A stretch of 64,000 nucleotides of DNA from Prosthecobacter debontii (GCF_900167535.1 NZ_FUYE01000009.1:124001-188000), one strand, 5' to 3'; counted from the stretch's first letter, positions 1-10,420 are shown. A program made the numbers and translations. The notes: generated by a model from the letters alone, not told the origin.

Positions 1-2
1 AT

Positions 3-3000
3 CCATCAAGCTATGGGTTGAAGACAGCGACAGTGACGGTGGCTAACGATGACGCTGACGAAGGTGCCTACAGCTTCGCTATCGAAGGGACTGGAGCGGC
101 AACCGTGGCCGGAGAAATCTGGCGTCCACGTTTGATTGACGGCCTTCGCTCTTGGAATGCTGTGGCCTCATCATCCACTGGCAGCAAGCTAGTCGCCCTA
201 GCTGGGAGTAACAAAGTTTACACTTCGGCAGACTCAAGCTCGAACTGGACGGCTCGTGACAGTAACCGTGGATGGAAAGCCGTGGCCTCATCGACGGACG
301 GGGTGAAACTGGTTGCCGTCGTCACGAATGGTCAGATTTATACCTCGACAGATTCCGGCGCGACGTGGACTGCCCGCGATAGCAATCGTGAGTGGAGCGG
401 TGTGGCCTCTTCTGCCGATGGAACGAATCTCGCCGCCACTGTGAATGGAGGCTTTATCTATACGTCCTCTGACTCGGGAGTCACCTGGACGTCTCAAGCA
501 GGCGCCGGTAGCCGTAACTGGTATTCAGTGGCTTGCTCCTCTGACGGTAGCAAACTGGTCGCCGCTGCATATACCAACTTCATCTACACCTCCACGGACT
601 TCGGGGTGAATTGGACCGCCCGAGCCACCTCTGGCAAATGGTGGGCAGTGGCCTCCTCAAGTGATGGAACGAAGCTGGCCGCATGCCTTTATAACGGCAA
701 CATTTATACCTCGGGTGATTCTGGCGTGACTTGGGTTGCTCGCAACTCTGGCCGACCTTGGAATTCGGTGGCTTCCTCTTCAGACGGCAGCATTTTGTTA
801 GCCGGAACCAACGGTGGTAAACTGTATTTGTCTAAAGACGCCGGATCTAGCTGGACGGAGCATGAGTCGGATCGCGCTTGGCGTGGTGTGGCCATGAACA
901 ATGCAGGCACCTCACTCATTGCGGTTGCCTATTCAGGCTATGTTTATACCAGCAATGATATCATTCAGTCGGGGGAAATTTCTCTGAGTGGGAACGGTGT
1001 TACCATCGCAAGTGGAGATGCCACTCCTGATCTGAGTGATCACACGGCCTTCGGGGGAGTGAACTACTCAGGAACCCCCTCAATCCAGCGTACCTTTACC
1101 TTGACCAACACTGGCCCTGGAAATCTTCTGCTCACAGGCACCGCCCCCAACTTCGTGCGCTTCGTGAGTGGCTCCACTGATTTTACAGTCACCTCCCAGC
1201 CTGCATTTAGTATCGGAGCGAATAGCTCAACGACGTTCACGATCACACTTGACCCGACTTCGATCGGTCTGCGGACCGCGACATTCAGCATTGCCAATGA
1301 AGATCTCGATGAAGATCCTTATACCCTGATCGTCAGTGGCGAAGGACATTTCCGTCCATCGGCGACCACGACCGCAGCAACGAATGTCGGAAGCCGTCTA
1401 GTGACTGGCAACGGCACAGTGAATCCCAATGGTCTGGAAACGACCTATGAACTCGAGTGCTCCACCAACGCCGGGTTTACCGGGACCATCAAGAGCGCAC
1501 CCCAAGTGTTACCCGCTGGTTTCGCTTCAGTGCCCGTGTCTGGAGAATTGGTCGATTTGAAACCCAATACATTGTATTACGTCCGTGTGCTGGCGACGAA
1601 CTCCCTCGGGACGATTGCCTCCACGGCGACCACCTTCACCACGGAATACCTTGCCGTCACTCGTAAACAGTTTGCAGCGAGCACCGGTGTGGTCGGTAAC
1701 GGCGAGCTATCGACGATTTATGCGGGAATGATCAACAATTCGGGACGAGTCCTGATGCAAGGTCGTGGTTTGGTGGGGAGTGGAGGCGTTACCTCCAATA
1801 ACGACAATTGGCTGATGACGGATACATCTGGCAATACGAAGGTGATCGCCCGTAGTGGAACCACTGTGGCAGGGGGAGGCTCACTGTCAGGTTCATTCAC
1901 CCACTACTTGTTGACCGACTCCGGAGTGACCTTCCTGCATGATCGAATTTCAGGCACCCCGGCATCCTCCGACTATGCCTACTTCAGTTCTCCAGAGGAC
2001 AGCTCAAGCCTGGATTTGGTGAGTCGTGAAGGAGACAGTCTGAGTCCAGGCCCGGGGTATTTTGTGCAGCACATTGGTAAGCCCGCCGTTGATGCGCAAA
2101 ACTACATCTATTTCGTGGGCAACGTGGGTGGTGTGGCCAACAATCTGAACTCTGGCGTGTGGTATGATGATGGAGCGAGCTTGCAATCGCTGATTCGGGC
2201 TGGAGATGATCTGACAACCGCAACCACAGATCCGGCATGGTTGGGTTCTGTGAGCAATGTCCTCGCAGCGGGCGGCGACGGTTGCGTCGTCATTGCCGCG
2301 CTACAGGACAATCCGCAAGACCTGACTCAAACGACGAATCGTTCGAAGAACATCGCCATCGTCAGCTTCAAATCAAATGGCGAAGCGACAATCGTGGCCC
2401 GCAAAGGTGACTCGGTGCCTACCACAACAGCTATCCTCACAAATTTCTCGGGAGTTTCGCGGAACAGTCTGGCTGACCATGCTTATACTGCGACTGTGGC
2501 GGGCACAGGGGTAACGCCAGTCAACGATCAGGTCTTGATGGCGAAGCTCGGAACACAGCCTAGCCTGATTGCTCGTGAAGGTGTTACAATGATTGGAGGA
2601 GCCTCGATTAAGTCGTTTGGCGCCTATCATATTACCGCGAAAAAGCATGTGATCTTCCTTGCCACGCTTGATGGTGTGAGTGCGAATGTGGATCGTGTTC
2701 TGTGCCGTTGGTCCCAAGCTGGCGGAATCACCGTGCTGGCGCGTGAAGGCAGCCCCGCTGTCGGCACTGGGGTCAACTATGGGAGCTTGCAAACTCTCAG
2801 TGTGAGTGATGCGGGCGCGGTTGCATTACTCTCGGGTTTGAGTGACGGCACGGATGTCGTGATGCGCATGAAAGCCAACGATGCCCAGTTGACTCAATTG
2901 GTGAGGAGCGGGGCTGGTCAAACCATCCGTTATCAAGGGACGAACTATCCCGTCAACGCACTCTCGCTCTTTGCTGAAACGGTCAACTCTGGCGGTGGAG

Positions 3001-3095
3001 GCGGCGGTATGGGAACGGCCATCAATGATAAGGGCGAAGTGTTCGTCATCGTCACAGCAACCGGAGTGAAGCATGTCGGCCAAGTCTATTATTAA
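3..3095 (+). CDS. C-terminal part of a large repeat-containing surface protein
   Basis: The frame is already open at the left edge, so this is the 3' part of a longer gene and its true start lies outside the window. The fragment opens with the end of one choice-of-anchor D/ASH-type domain (NDDADE...AIEGTG). Seven units of about 41 residues follow, each of the form W-x-x-VASS-x-DG...IYTS-x-DSG-x-TW, which resemble BNR/sialidase Asp-box repeats. A second anchor-D-like domain comes next (about residues 320-447, ending ANEDLDEDPY...VSGEG), then a fibronectin type III-like domain (about 450-545). The C-terminal region of about 480 residues has repeated REG(D/S/V) and ARxG motifs, like the NxxGxxxF-type repeats found in secreted verrucomicrobial proteins. 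I see no PEP-CTERM or transmembrane anchor at the C-terminus. A secreted or cell-surface location is inferred from the domains; the ligand is unknown. Confidence 0.8.
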   Translation, partial: PSSYGLKTATVTVANDDADEGAYSFAIEGTGAATVAGEIWRPRLIDGLRSWNAVASSSTGSKLVALAGSNKVYTSADSSSNWTARDSNRGWKAVASSTDGVKLVAVVTNGQIYTSTDSGATWTARDSNREWSGVASSADGTNLAATVNGGFIYTSSDSGVTWTSQAGAGSRNWYSVACSSDGSKLVAAAYTNFIYTSTDFGVNWTARATSGKWWAVASSSDGTKLAACLYNGNIYTSGDSGVTWVARNSGRPWNSVASSSDGSILLAGTNGGKLYLSKDAGSSWTEHESDRAWRGVAMNNAGTSLIAVAYSGYVYTSNDIIQSGEISLSGNGVTIASGDATPDLSDHTAFGGVNYSGTPSIQRTFTLTNTGPGNLLLTGTAPNFVRFVSGSTDFTVTSQPAFSIGANSSTTFTITLDPTSIGLRTATFSIANEDLDEDPYTLIVSGEGHFRPSATTTAATNVGSRLVTGNGTVNPNGLETTYELECSTNAGFTGTIKSAPQVLPAGFASVPVSGELVDLKPNTLYYVRVLATNSLGTIASTATTFTTEYLAVTRKQFAASTGVVGNGELSTIYAGMINNSGRVLMQGRGLVGSGGVTSNNDNWLMTDTSGNTKVIARSGTTVAGGGSLSGSFTHYLLTDSGVTFLHDRISGTPASSDYAYFSSPEDSSSLDLVSREGDSLSPGPGYFVQHIGKPAVDAQNYIYFVGNVGGVANNLNSGVWYDDGASLQSLIRAGDDLTTATTDPAWLGSVSNVLAAGGDGCVVIAALQDNPQDLTQTTNRSKNIAIVSFKSNGEATIVARKGDSVPTTTAILTNFSGVSRNSLADHAYTATVAGTGVTPVNDQVLMAKLGTQPSLIAREGVTMIGGASIKSFGAYHITAKKHVIFLATLDGVSANVDRVLCRWSQAGGITVLAREGSPAVGTGVNYGSLQTLSVSDAGAVALLSGLSDGTDVVMRMKANDAQLTQLVRSGAGQTIRYQGTNYPVNALSLFAETVNSGGGGGGMGTAINDKGEVFVIVTATGVKHVGQVYY

Positions 3096-3140
3096 GAGAC
3101 TTGAATAGACTGTGCCTTGATTTCAGGCATGGCTAATCTT

Positions 3141-3175
3141 CAAACCCCTGTGAGGCGACTCGCAGGGGTTTTTTG
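3141..3175 (+). terminator. intrinsic terminator after the surface protein gene
   Basis: The arms AACCCCTGTG and CGCAGGGGTT pair around a short loop and run into TTTTTT. The site lies about 45 bases after the stop codon. Confidence 0.8.
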
Positions 3176-3278
3176 TGTTTCAGTTGGCAGGAGCGGAGGC
3201 TCGGATTCTTTTGCCCGTCATTGACCTCGGGGATTTCCTCGCCAAAACCTGAGGGGAACCAAACCTGCTCCCTCACCC

Positions 3279-5699
3279 TTGCAAGCCAGCCTTTCCTCCG
3301 CGCCTCGCACTGAACGTGCCGTCTATCGCACGATCCCTGTCCGCGAACTCTCTGCCGATCAGCTTCTCGATCTGTCGAAGAAGATGAAACTCTCCCTGTC
3401 CAAAGCGGACATGGCGGTGGTGCAGCAGATCTTCAATGAAGAAGGTCGCGACCCCACAGACGTGGAGCTGGAAGTCATCGCCCAGACCTGGAGCGAGCAC
3501 TGCAAGCACCGTATCTTCAATGCCAAGATCTCCCACACCCTGAATGGCCAGGAGGAGACGGTGGACAGCCTTTTCAAGACTTACATCCGCAGCGTCACGG
3601 AGAAGATCATGGAGCAGAAGCCCGACTTCGTGCTCAGCGCCTTCGTGGATAACGCGGGCTTTGTGAAGCTGGACGATGACAAGGCGGTCTGTCTGAAGGT
3701 GGAAACTCACAACCACCCGAGCGCCATCGAACCCTACGCGGGTGCGAACACCGGTCTCGGCGGCGTGATCCGCGACATCCTCGGTGCTGGTAAAGGTGCC
3801 AAGCCAGTGGCCTCCCTCGATGTCTTCTGCTTCGGTCCCCCGGACACGAAACAGGAAGACCTGAAAGCCAAGGACGTGATCCATCCCCTGGGGGTGATGC
3901 GCGGCGTGGTGCGCGGCGTGCGTGACTACGGCAACCGCATGGGCATCCCGACCGTCAACGGTGCGATCCAGTTCGACGATACGTTCATTTACAATCCCCT
4001 GGTGTTCTGCGGCACGGCTGGGGTGATCCCGATCAAAGACATCGCCAAGGAAGTGAAGCCGGGGCACCTGCTCATCGCAGCCGGTGGTCGCACGGGTAAG
4101 GACGGCCTGAAAGGGGCCACCTTCTCCTCCGCTGAGCTGACCACGGATTCCCATGAGGAAGACCAGACGGCGGTGCAGATCGGTAACCCGATTGAGGAGA
4201 AAAAGGTCGCTGACTTCGTCCTCGCCGCTCGTGAGGCGGGTTTGATCGAGTTCGTCACGGATTGCGGTGCCGGGGGGTTCTCCAGTGCAGCTGGCGAAAT
4301 GCTCAGCGAAGTGGGCGGTGAAGTGTGGCTGGAAAATTGCCCGCTGAAGGAGCCTGGCCTGGAAAGCTGGCAGGTCTTCATTTCCGAGTCCCAAGAGCGC
4401 ATGGTCCTGGCCATCGAAGAGCACAATCTGGCTGCTCTCCAGCAGATCGCCGATACCTGGCAGACCGAGATTTTCGTCCTGGCGAAGGCCGATGGTAACA
4501 AGCGCCTGAAGGTGTGGCACCACGGAGAAGCCGTGTGTGACCTGCCCGTGGAAAAACTCCATGGCGCACCCCGCCGTGAGATGAAGGCCCACTGGCGTCA
4601 GCCGGAATCGGTGAACCCGAAGGTGACCGTGCGTCCGGAATCCTGGACCCAGGTGCTGAAGACCGTGTTGGGCGATTTCTCCATCGTTTCCCGTGAGCCG
4701 ATCATCCGTGAATACGACCACGAAGTGCAGGGCAATACCGTGCTGAAACCGCTGGCAGGTGCCGCAGGTGACGCACCGCAGGATGGTTCTGTGATCAAGG
4801 TGGATGGCAGCCAGCAACTCGTGGCCCTTTCCTGTGCTCTGCTCCCTGAATGGGGCAAGACCGATCCTCACGCCATGGGCCGTGCCTGCGTGGACGAGTG
4901 CGTTCGTCAGCTCGTCGCCATGGGGGCTAACCCTGAGCGCATCGCCATCCTGGACAACTTCTGTATGGGCAATCCCGACTCTGAGAAAGAGCTGGGTGCT
5001 CTGGTGGAGTGCACCAAGGGCATGGCTGAATCTGCCCTGGCCTACGGCGCTCCGTTCGTCTCCGGCAAGGACAGCTTCTACAACTACTTCATCACCGATG
5101 AAGGCCCGGTGTCCATCCCCGTCACCCTTCTGGTGAGCGGTTTCGGGGTCGTGGAGGATGCCTCCCATGTCATCGGTTCCTCTCTGCGTCGTGCCGGGAG
5201 CAAGCTGGCCATCTTCGGTAGCAAAACCACCCCCGGTCTGCGCGGCAGTGTCTTTGCCAAATACACCCAGGGTGCTGGCCTCAACGGTGCCCCGACCTGG
5301 AGCGAATCCGAGACCTGGGCCAACTACGGCAAGTATTACGAGCTGGTCAAAAAAGGTGCCATCTTGGCTACCCATGACCTCTCCGAAGGTGGTCTCGCCG
5401 TCGCCCTGGCGGAGTTCGCCTTCAGCGGCAAAGGCGGCATCAAGGTGGAACTGGAGAACTTCCCCGCCACCAAAGACTGCACCATGGCGGAAATCCTTTT
5501 CGGTGAAACTCCCGGACGCTTCCTTATCGAGGTCGCCCCAGAGCATGTCGAGGCGGTGAAAGCTGCCGGTGGCGTGATCATCGGTGAAAGCACTGGCGAA
5601 CGCTGGCTGCACGTGACCAACCGTGGCACCACACTCATCGACGCTTCCGTCGCCGACCTGAAGCCGATCTGGCAGGGCGGTCTGGTGCAGTATTATTGA
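3279..5699 (+). CDS. purL: phosphoribosylformylglycinamidine synthase subunit PurL
   Basis: PurL converts FGAR, ATP and ammonia from glutamine into FGAM in de novo purine synthesis. Supporting motifs, numbered from a TTG start at 3279, are TWSEHCKH (70-77), ETHNHPS followed by EPYAGANTGLGG (142-162), a second-half GNTVLKPLAGAAGDAP segment and FVSGKDSF. At about 806 residues it is the small-PurL type without a fused glutaminase, so separate PurQ and PurS subunits are expected; neither is in the window. The start is uncertain: there is no upstream ATG, TTG at 3279 has no well-spaced ribosome binding site, and the first in-frame Met is about residue 36, inside conserved sequence. The gene stands alone between two terminators. 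Confidence 0.95.
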   Translation: MQASLSSAPRTERAVYRTIPVRELSADQLLDLSKKMKLSLSKADMAVVQQIFNEEGRDPTDVELEVIAQTWSEHCKHRIFNAKISHTLNGQEETVDSLFKTYIRSVTEKIMEQKPDFVLSAFVDNAGFVKLDDDKAVCLKVETHNHPSAIEPYAGANTGLGGVIRDILGAGKGAKPVASLDVFCFGPPDTKQEDLKAKDVIHPLGVMRGVVRGVRDYGNRMGIPTVNGAIQFDDTFIYNPLVFCGTAGVIPIKDIAKEVKPGHLLIAAGGRTGKDGLKGATFSSAELTTDSHEEDQTAVQIGNPIEEKKVADFVLAAREAGLIEFVTDCGAGGFSSAAGEMLSEVGGEVWLENCPLKEPGLESWQVFISESQERMVLAIEEHNLAALQQIADTWQTEIFVLAKADGNKRLKVWHHGEAVCDLPVEKLHGAPRREMKAHWRQPESVNPKVTVRPESWTQVLKTVLGDFSIVSREPIIREYDHEVQGNTVLKPLAGAAGDAPQDGSVIKVDGSQQLVALSCALLPEWGKTDPHAMGRACVDECVRQLVAMGANPERIAILDNFCMGNPDSEKELGALVECTKGMAESALAYGAPFVSGKDSFYNYFITDEGPVSIPVTLLVSGFGVVEDASHVIGSSLRRAGSKLAIFGSKTTPGLRGSVFAKYTQGAGLNGAPTWSESETWANYGKYYELVKKGAILATHDLSEGGLAVALAEFAFSGKGGIKVELENFPATKDCTMAEILFGETPGRFLIEVAPEHVEAVKAAGGVIIGESTGERWLHVTNRGTTLIDASVADLKPIWQGGLVQYY

Positions 5700-5733
5700 G
5701 TTCAGAAGCCCATCGACATAAGATGGGAAAAAT

Positions 5734-5765
5734 AAAACACACTTACCGTTAGGTAAGTGTGTTTT
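5734..5765. terminator. bidirectional terminator between purL and the His-rich gene
   Basis: A 14-bp perfect stem (AAAACACACTTACC with GGTAAGTGTGTTTT) closes a GTTA loop. It has A-rich and T-rich flanks, so it can serve both purL on the plus strand and the convergent minus-strand gene at 5829-6167. Confidence 0.85.
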
Positions 5766-5828
5766 GTTGTGCTGGTGATCACTCTGCGATCCGCATCTCG
5801 TTATGAGACCGCAGGAGAATCCATCTTG

Positions 5829-6167
5829 TTACCAATATCGGCTGGGCACTCGAGCTCGGCTGCTGTAAAACACCACGCCTGGGGCACGGTAGTAATAGGG
5901 CATGCCCGGAGGGCCATAGTAGTAGCCTCGGCCCGCGTAACCTGTGCCGAAGGTGATGATGAACCTGGAGCGCGGATACGAATGGTAACGGTTCCAGTGA
6001 CGGTGATGGTGATGATCATGGCCACGGATCACGCGGCTGTGATTGTGACGAGAATGCTTGTGCTTATGGCGGTCAGCATAAGAGTTCGTGGTGAAAGCAA
6101 AGAGACACAAAGCGGCGAGTGCAGCGGTTCCCCATGCACGCATTGATGAAAGGTATGAAGTTTTCAT
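5829..6167 (-). CDS. small secreted His/Tyr/Arg-rich protein
   Basis: The 112-residue product has an N-terminal hydrophobic signal segment (AALAALCLFAF) ending near NSYA. A strikingly His-rich stretch follows (RHKHKHSRHNHSR and GHDHHHHRHW), then a Gly/Tyr/Pro-rich tail (YYYGPPGMPYYY). I do not recognise a named family. The His cluster suggests metal binding in the periplasm or envelope, but this is inference only. A small possible gene ends 9 bases upstream on the same strand, and a bidirectional terminator lies downstream. Confidence 0.7.
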   Translation of the reverse strand: MKTSYLSSMRAWGTAALAALCLFAFTTNSYADRHKHKHSRHNHSRVIRGHDHHHHRHWNRYHSYPRSRFIITFGTGYAGRGYYYGPPGMPYYYRAPGVVFYSSRARVPSRYW

Positions 6168-6176
6168 AGCACCGAG

Positions 6177-6374
6177 TTAGACTTGACCTTTCTTCAAGCC
6201 ATTCAGCATTTGATGCATTTCATGCACATCTCCTGGCTCCATGTATTTTGCACTGGAAGAATCCTCACAATTCATGATTTCCTGATGCAGACTCGGATCG
6301 TAGGGAGCAACATCAGCCATGAACAATTCAGCGACATCGTCTGTAGCATCATCGTCTTTTGATTTTATCGTCAT
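6177..6374 (-). CDS. possible small hypothetical protein
   Basis: This 65-codon acidic ORF lies directly upstream of the His-rich gene on the same strand. It overlaps the start of the divergent flavoprotein gene. An internal Met would shorten it to about 47 residues, with its ATG interlocked with the opposing ATG in the CATG at 6318-6321. Neither start has a clear ribosome binding site. It may be a chance ORF; it is kept because it fills the gap and is spaced as if in an operon with 5829-6167. Confidence 0.3.
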   Translation of the reverse strand: MTIKSKDDDATDDVAELFMADVAPYDPSLHQEIMNCEDSSSAKYMEPGDVHEMHQMLNGLKKGQV

Positions 6375-7767
6375 TGGAGGTGGCAGTGGCGGTTATGCCG
6401 CAGCACGCACGGCGCATTCGTTAGGATTGACGGTGGCAGTCGTGGATGGTGCGGAGGAGCTGGGGGGGCTTTGTATCTTGCGCGGGTGTATGCCGAGCAA
6501 GACCCTCATTGAATCTGCGGATCGGAATCTGAGTATTCGACGTGCCTCCGAGTTCGGCCTGAAAGCCACGGCGGAAGGTGTGGATGTTCGTGCCATTCGA
6601 GATCGCAAGCGTGTGCTGATCGATGACTTTGCCGGTTATCGGCAACAGCAACTGATGGATGGGCGTTTCACACTGCATCGGGGGTATGCGGAGTTTGTCG
6701 ATGCACATACCTTGAAGGTCTCCCCTCGCGATGGCTCTGCCGCTTTTGAGGTTCAGGGGAAAACCTTCTGTATCGCGACGGGTTCAGTGCCCAATATTCC
6801 TCCGATTCCAGGATTGCAGGAAACAGGATTTTGGACCAGCGACGAGGTCCTGGATGCGGAGTCGTTGCCTGAAAGTTTTGCGGTTTTAGGCGGGGGAGCC
6901 ATCGCTCTGGAAATGGCCCACTATCTCGAGGGTATAGGACGTAAGGTGACCTTGATCCAGCGTGGTAAACAATTCCTAACCGGTTTTGATACCGAGTGTA
7001 GCCAAGTGGTCGAGCAAGCCTATCAGCATCGTGGGATCGTTTGCCATCTCGGCACCCACATTCATCGTGTGACCACGAAGGATGGGGGCAAGCACATCGA
7101 ATATCGACATGGTGAAGAAGAGGTCAGTGTTACGGTGGATGAAATCTTGGTGGCGCTGGGGCGGAAACCTGCCTCTGGCGGATTGAATCTGGAGGCGGCA
7201 CAGGTCAGCCTGCACAAAGAAAAAGTCGTGGTGAAGCCGACCATGCAGACGACTCAGCCGCACATCTTTGCCGCCGGGGATATTTGTAGTCCCTTGGACG
7301 TGGTGCATGTGGCTATCCAACAAGGAGAGATTGCGGCACGTAACGCGCATCGCCTGATACAAGGGCAGCTCGTCAATGAAGAGGCGGATTATCGACTGCT
7401 GCTGTTTGGTGTCTTTTCGCATCCCCAGGTGGCCTCGGTAGGGGCCTCCGAAGCCGATTTAGAAAAGGCAGGCACGCCTTATGTGTCAGCCAGCTACCCT
7501 TTCAATGATCATGGCAAATCCATGTGCATGGGGGAAACTGATGGCTTTGTCAAAATGCTCGCCCATGCTCACACGGGTGAAATTTTAGCTGGCATCTGTG
7601 TCGGTCCTCACGCCACGGAGTTGATCCACGAGGTGGTGGTGGCCATGCATTACCGTTCTCGGGTTCAGGATTTCCTGACCATACCGCATTACCATCCGAC
7701 TCTCAGTGAGATATGGACCTATCCCGCCGAGGGATGTGCGGATCAACTCACTGAAGAATGTGAATGA
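6319..7767 (+). CDS. dihydrolipoamide dehydrogenase-like flavoprotein disulfide reductase
   Basis: This is a class I pyridine nucleotide-disulfide oxidoreductase of 482 residues. It has an FAD-binding GGGSGGY near residue 20, the redox-active disulfide in GGLCILRGCMPSK (Cys52 and Cys57), an NAD(P)-binding FAVLGGGAIALE segment, the second FAD motif IFAAGDI, and a C-terminal HYHPTLSE whose His is the usual active-site base. The family moves electrons between NAD(P)H and a disulfide, as in lipoamide dehydrogenase, glutathione reductase and mercuric reductase. No 2-oxoacid dehydrogenase E1 or E2 gene is nearby, so the substrate is open. A GGGAG about 11 bases before the ATG at 6319 may be the ribosome binding site. 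Confidence 0.85.
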   Translation: MNNSATSSVASSSFDFIVIGGGSGGYAAARTAHSLGLTVAVVDGAEELGGLCILRGCMPSKTLIESADRNLSIRRASEFGLKATAEGVDVRAIRDRKRVLIDDFAGYRQQQLMDGRFTLHRGYAEFVDAHTLKVSPRDGSAAFEVQGKTFCIATGSVPNIPPIPGLQETGFWTSDEVLDAESLPESFAVLGGGAIALEMAHYLEGIGRKVTLIQRGKQFLTGFDTECSQVVEQAYQHRGIVCHLGTHIHRVTTKDGGKHIEYRHGEEEVSVTVDEILVALGRKPASGGLNLEAAQVSLHKEKVVVKPTMQTTQPHIFAAGDICSPLDVVHVAIQQGEIAARNAHRLIQGQLVNEEADYRLLLFGVFSHPQVASVGASEADLEKAGTPYVSASYPFNDHGKSMCMGETDGFVKMLAHAHTGEILAGICVGPHATELIHEVVVAMHYRSRVQDFLTIPHYHPTLSEIWTYPAEGCADQLTEECE

Positions 7768-7991
7768 GGTTTTCGTTAGCGTGAGTCACTCCTCCGAGGT
7801 TTTGACCGACTCGGGTTTGGCGATGATTTTCTGAGCACGGCTGCCGAGCGAATACCTGCCGTGACCACCTGTTGACGCGAAACAAAACGTGCTTCACGAA
7901 TAGAGGCATCCATCATGGAAGTGGACATGGAGACCCTAGGAACATCTTCACGTCGGCCAGCGTTTCAGGCGAAAAAAAGGTCCCTGATCCG

Positions 7992-10187
7992 ATGGACAAA
8001 GACGCTGTCCCAGCCAAGGGAAGGGTGTCCGTGAGCGAAGAAGACCTCCAATCCACCCCCATTCATGATGCCCGCGAAGCCCTGAAGCGATACTTCGGCT
8101 TTCGCGAGTTTCTGGACGGTCAGGAACTGGTGATGGCGAACATCCTGAGCGGGCGAGATACGATGGTCATCATGCCCACGGGTGGGGGGAAGTCTCTGTG
8201 TTATCAGCTCCCAGCTATGGTTATGGAGGGCGTCACCATCGTGGTGAGTCCGCTCATCGCCCTGATGAAGGATCAGGTGGACGCCCTGGAGCGGCGTGGC
8301 ATTCCTGCCACCCTCATCAACAGCACCCTCTCCCTGAGTGAGCAGCAGGAGCGCATCGCCGCCCTGAAACGGCGGGAATACCGGCTCGTCTATGTCGCCC
8401 CGGAGCGCTTCCGCAGCCGCATGTTTCTCAATACCATGCAGCAGGTGGACATCGCCCTCTTTGCTGTGGATGAGGCGCACTGCCTTTCTCAATGGGGGCA
8501 TGATTTCCGCCCAGATTACTTTCGGTTAGGTGAGGCGCTGGAGGCTCTGGGTCGCCCCCAGGTGGTGGCCCTTACCGCCACTGCCACACCGGAGGTGCGA
8601 GATGACATCCGCCGGGTGTTGGACCTGCGAGATCCCTTCATCACCATCCGTGGCTTTGAGCGACCCAATCTCAGCCTGCACATCACGCACACGAAGAAGG
8701 CCGATGAGAAGTATGCACGACTGAAAAAGATCGTTCACGATTACAAAACCGGCATCGTTTACTGCTCCACCCGCAAGCGCGTGGAGGAGGTGGGAGATGC
8801 GCTGCGGGAATTTGGCATCCGCGCCATCGAGTATCATGGCGGCCTGGATGATAAAGAGCGTGAGGAGCGGCAGAATAAATTTATCTCACGCAAGCACGAC
8901 ATCGCCGTGGCAACGAACGCCTTTGGCATGGGCATTGACCGGCCCGACGTGCGCTTCGTCGCTCACTTCGACATTCCGGGCAGTGTCGAGGCCTATTACC
9001 AGGAGGCTGGCCGTGCCGGACGTGATGGAGAGCCGTCTCACTGCGAGCTATTTTTCAACTTTGCAGACACCAAGACGCAGGACTTTTTCATCGATGGTAA
9101 CAACCCCGGCATCGAAACGCTGCAAAGCGTCTATCAAGCCCTGCTAAACGGGTCTAACCAACAGCATGAAGTGGAGCTGAGCATTGATGACATCACGGAC
9201 AAAGCCGGAGTCAAAAACAGCATGGCCGTGGGCTCCGCGCTCAGTCATCTCGCACGGGCCGGTTACATCGAGCGATTCGACATCCCGGGCAAGCGCATCC
9301 GCGGCACACGCCTGCTCCAGCCGGAGGTGCTGACGCGCAATCTGCGCTTCGATGTCCAGGCTCTGCGTGAGAAAGAGCAGCGGGATCGCTCCAAGCTGAA
9401 GGCAATGATCGACCTCTGCTACAACGAGCACGCTTGCCGTCAGCAGCAGATCCTGGCTTACTTCGGCGAGATGGAGAGCCAACCCTGCGGCACCTGTGAT
9501 GTGTGCCGCCGCAGCGGCGTGGTGGTCCCCCGTGAGGGCACGGCCAGTGAGATCACTCTGCTCCGCCAGGCCCTGAGTGGCATCGCCCGTATGTCCCAGC
9601 GTCATGCCGATGGTACCTGGGAAGGCCGTTATGGCAAAGGCCGCATCATCCAGATGCTGGTGGGCAGTAAATCCAAAGAGATCGTGGATGCCGGGCTGGA
9701 TCAGCTCAGCACCTACGGTTTGCTCAAAGAACTGGGCACGAACGCGCTGCATCCCTTGTTTGCCGAAATGGAGCGGCAAAAGCTCATCGAAACCAGCACG
9801 GGGGAATACCCCATGGTCACCCTCACCGCGAAGGGGGCTGAGGTGATGAAGACAGGCCAGAATGTGCGGATGATGTGGCCGAGCACGGCGACCAAGGCCA
9901 ATGACCCGCTGAAGCCGGGCCGCAAGCTCAGCGAGGCGGAAATCTCCACGCGAGAGCTCGGCTTCGACGACGCCTTGTTTGAAAAACTCAAACGCCACCG
10001 CAATGCACTCGCCCAGGCGGAAGGGGTGCCCGCCTATCTTGTCTTCAGCAATCAAACGCTGGAGTTCCTCACCCGCCTCAAGCCCACCTCTCTCGAAGCG
10101 GGGATGAAAATTCGTGGGGTGGGGGAAAAGAAAGCGCAGACCTACCTGCCCGAGTTCATCCAGGTGATCAAGAAACACGGTGCCTAA
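7992..10187 (+). CDS. recQ: ATP-dependent DNA helicase RecQ
   Basis: RecQ is a 3'-5' DNA helicase used in recombinational repair and replication restart. The protein has Walker [15 protein letters not shown], the RecQ-diagnostic [15 protein letters not shown], the TATAT motif, and helicase motif VI in [15 protein letters not shown]. The RQC zinc-binding cysteines are in CRQQQ...PCGTCDVC, and the C-terminus is an HRDC domain ending in [13 protein letters not shown] chose the ATG at 7992, giving 731 residues, because AAAGG lies about 11 bases upstream. A longer frame back to 7872 adds 40 low-complexity residues with no support. No partner gene is evident on either side. Confidence 0.95.
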   Translation: MDKDAVPAKGRVSVSEEDLQSTPIHDAREALKRYFGFREFLDGQELVMANILSGRDTMVIMPTGGGKSLCYQLPAMVMEGVTIVVSPLIALMKDQVDALERRGIPATLINSTLSLSEQQERIAALKRREYRLVYVAPERFRSRMFLNTMQQVDIALFAVDEAHCLSQWGHDFRPDYFRLGEALEALGRPQVVALTATATPEVRDDIRRVLDLRDPFITIRGFERPNLSLHITHTKKADEKYARLKKIVHDYKTGIVYCSTRKRVEEVGDALREFGIRAIEYHGGLDDKEREERQNKFISRKHDIAVATNAFGMGIDRPDVRFVAHFDIPGSVEAYYQEAGRAGRDGEPSHCELFFNFADTKTQDFFIDGNNPGIETLQSVYQALLNGSNQQHEVELSIDDITDKAGVKNSMAVGSALSHLARAGYIERFDIPGKRIRGTRLLQPEVLTRNLRFDVQALREKEQRDRSKLKAMIDLCYNEHACRQQQILAYFGEMESQPCGTCDVCRRSGVVVPREGTASEITLLRQALSGIARMSQRHADGTWEGRYGKGRIIQMLVGSKSKEIVDAGLDQLSTYGLLKELGTNALHPLFAEMERQKLIETSTGEYPMVTLTAKGAEVMKTGQNVRMMWPSTATKANDPLKPGRKLSEAEISTRELGFDDALFEKLKRHRNALAQAEGVPAYLVFSNQTLEFLTRLKPTSLEAGMKIRGVGEKKAQTYLPEFIQVIKKHGA

Positions 10188-10420
10188 CGTGTGGTATTGA
10201 TACTGTGGAGAGTCGTGCAGGGTTGGAGATTTGGCGCGTGGATTTACGTTCGAACTGCGCCGTGGATAGGGCTGTCCCTGCATCCCGAGATGATGGAGTG
10301 GTTGGATTCATCCACATCCCGTCGGAGACAGCCTACGGATCTGACCGGATCACTTTTTCGTGATAACCGACTGCGGGTCTGAAGGCTGTCTTGAGTTGGT
10401 TGGCCTTGTTTGCTCAGAGC

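Noticed and set aside
138..960. Regular DNA repeats that could be taken for CRISPR or satellite DNA
   Set aside because: They lie in one reading frame and are protein repeats of about 41 residues; units differ at the DNA level.
3273..5612. 779-codon open frame antisense to purL
   Set aside because: It mirrors purL in a GC-rich gene with strong codon bias; the translation has no recognisable domain and purL is certain.
10188..10420. 63-codon ORF at 10191-10382
   Set aside because: No ribosome binding site, domain or conserved-looking composition; likely chance.
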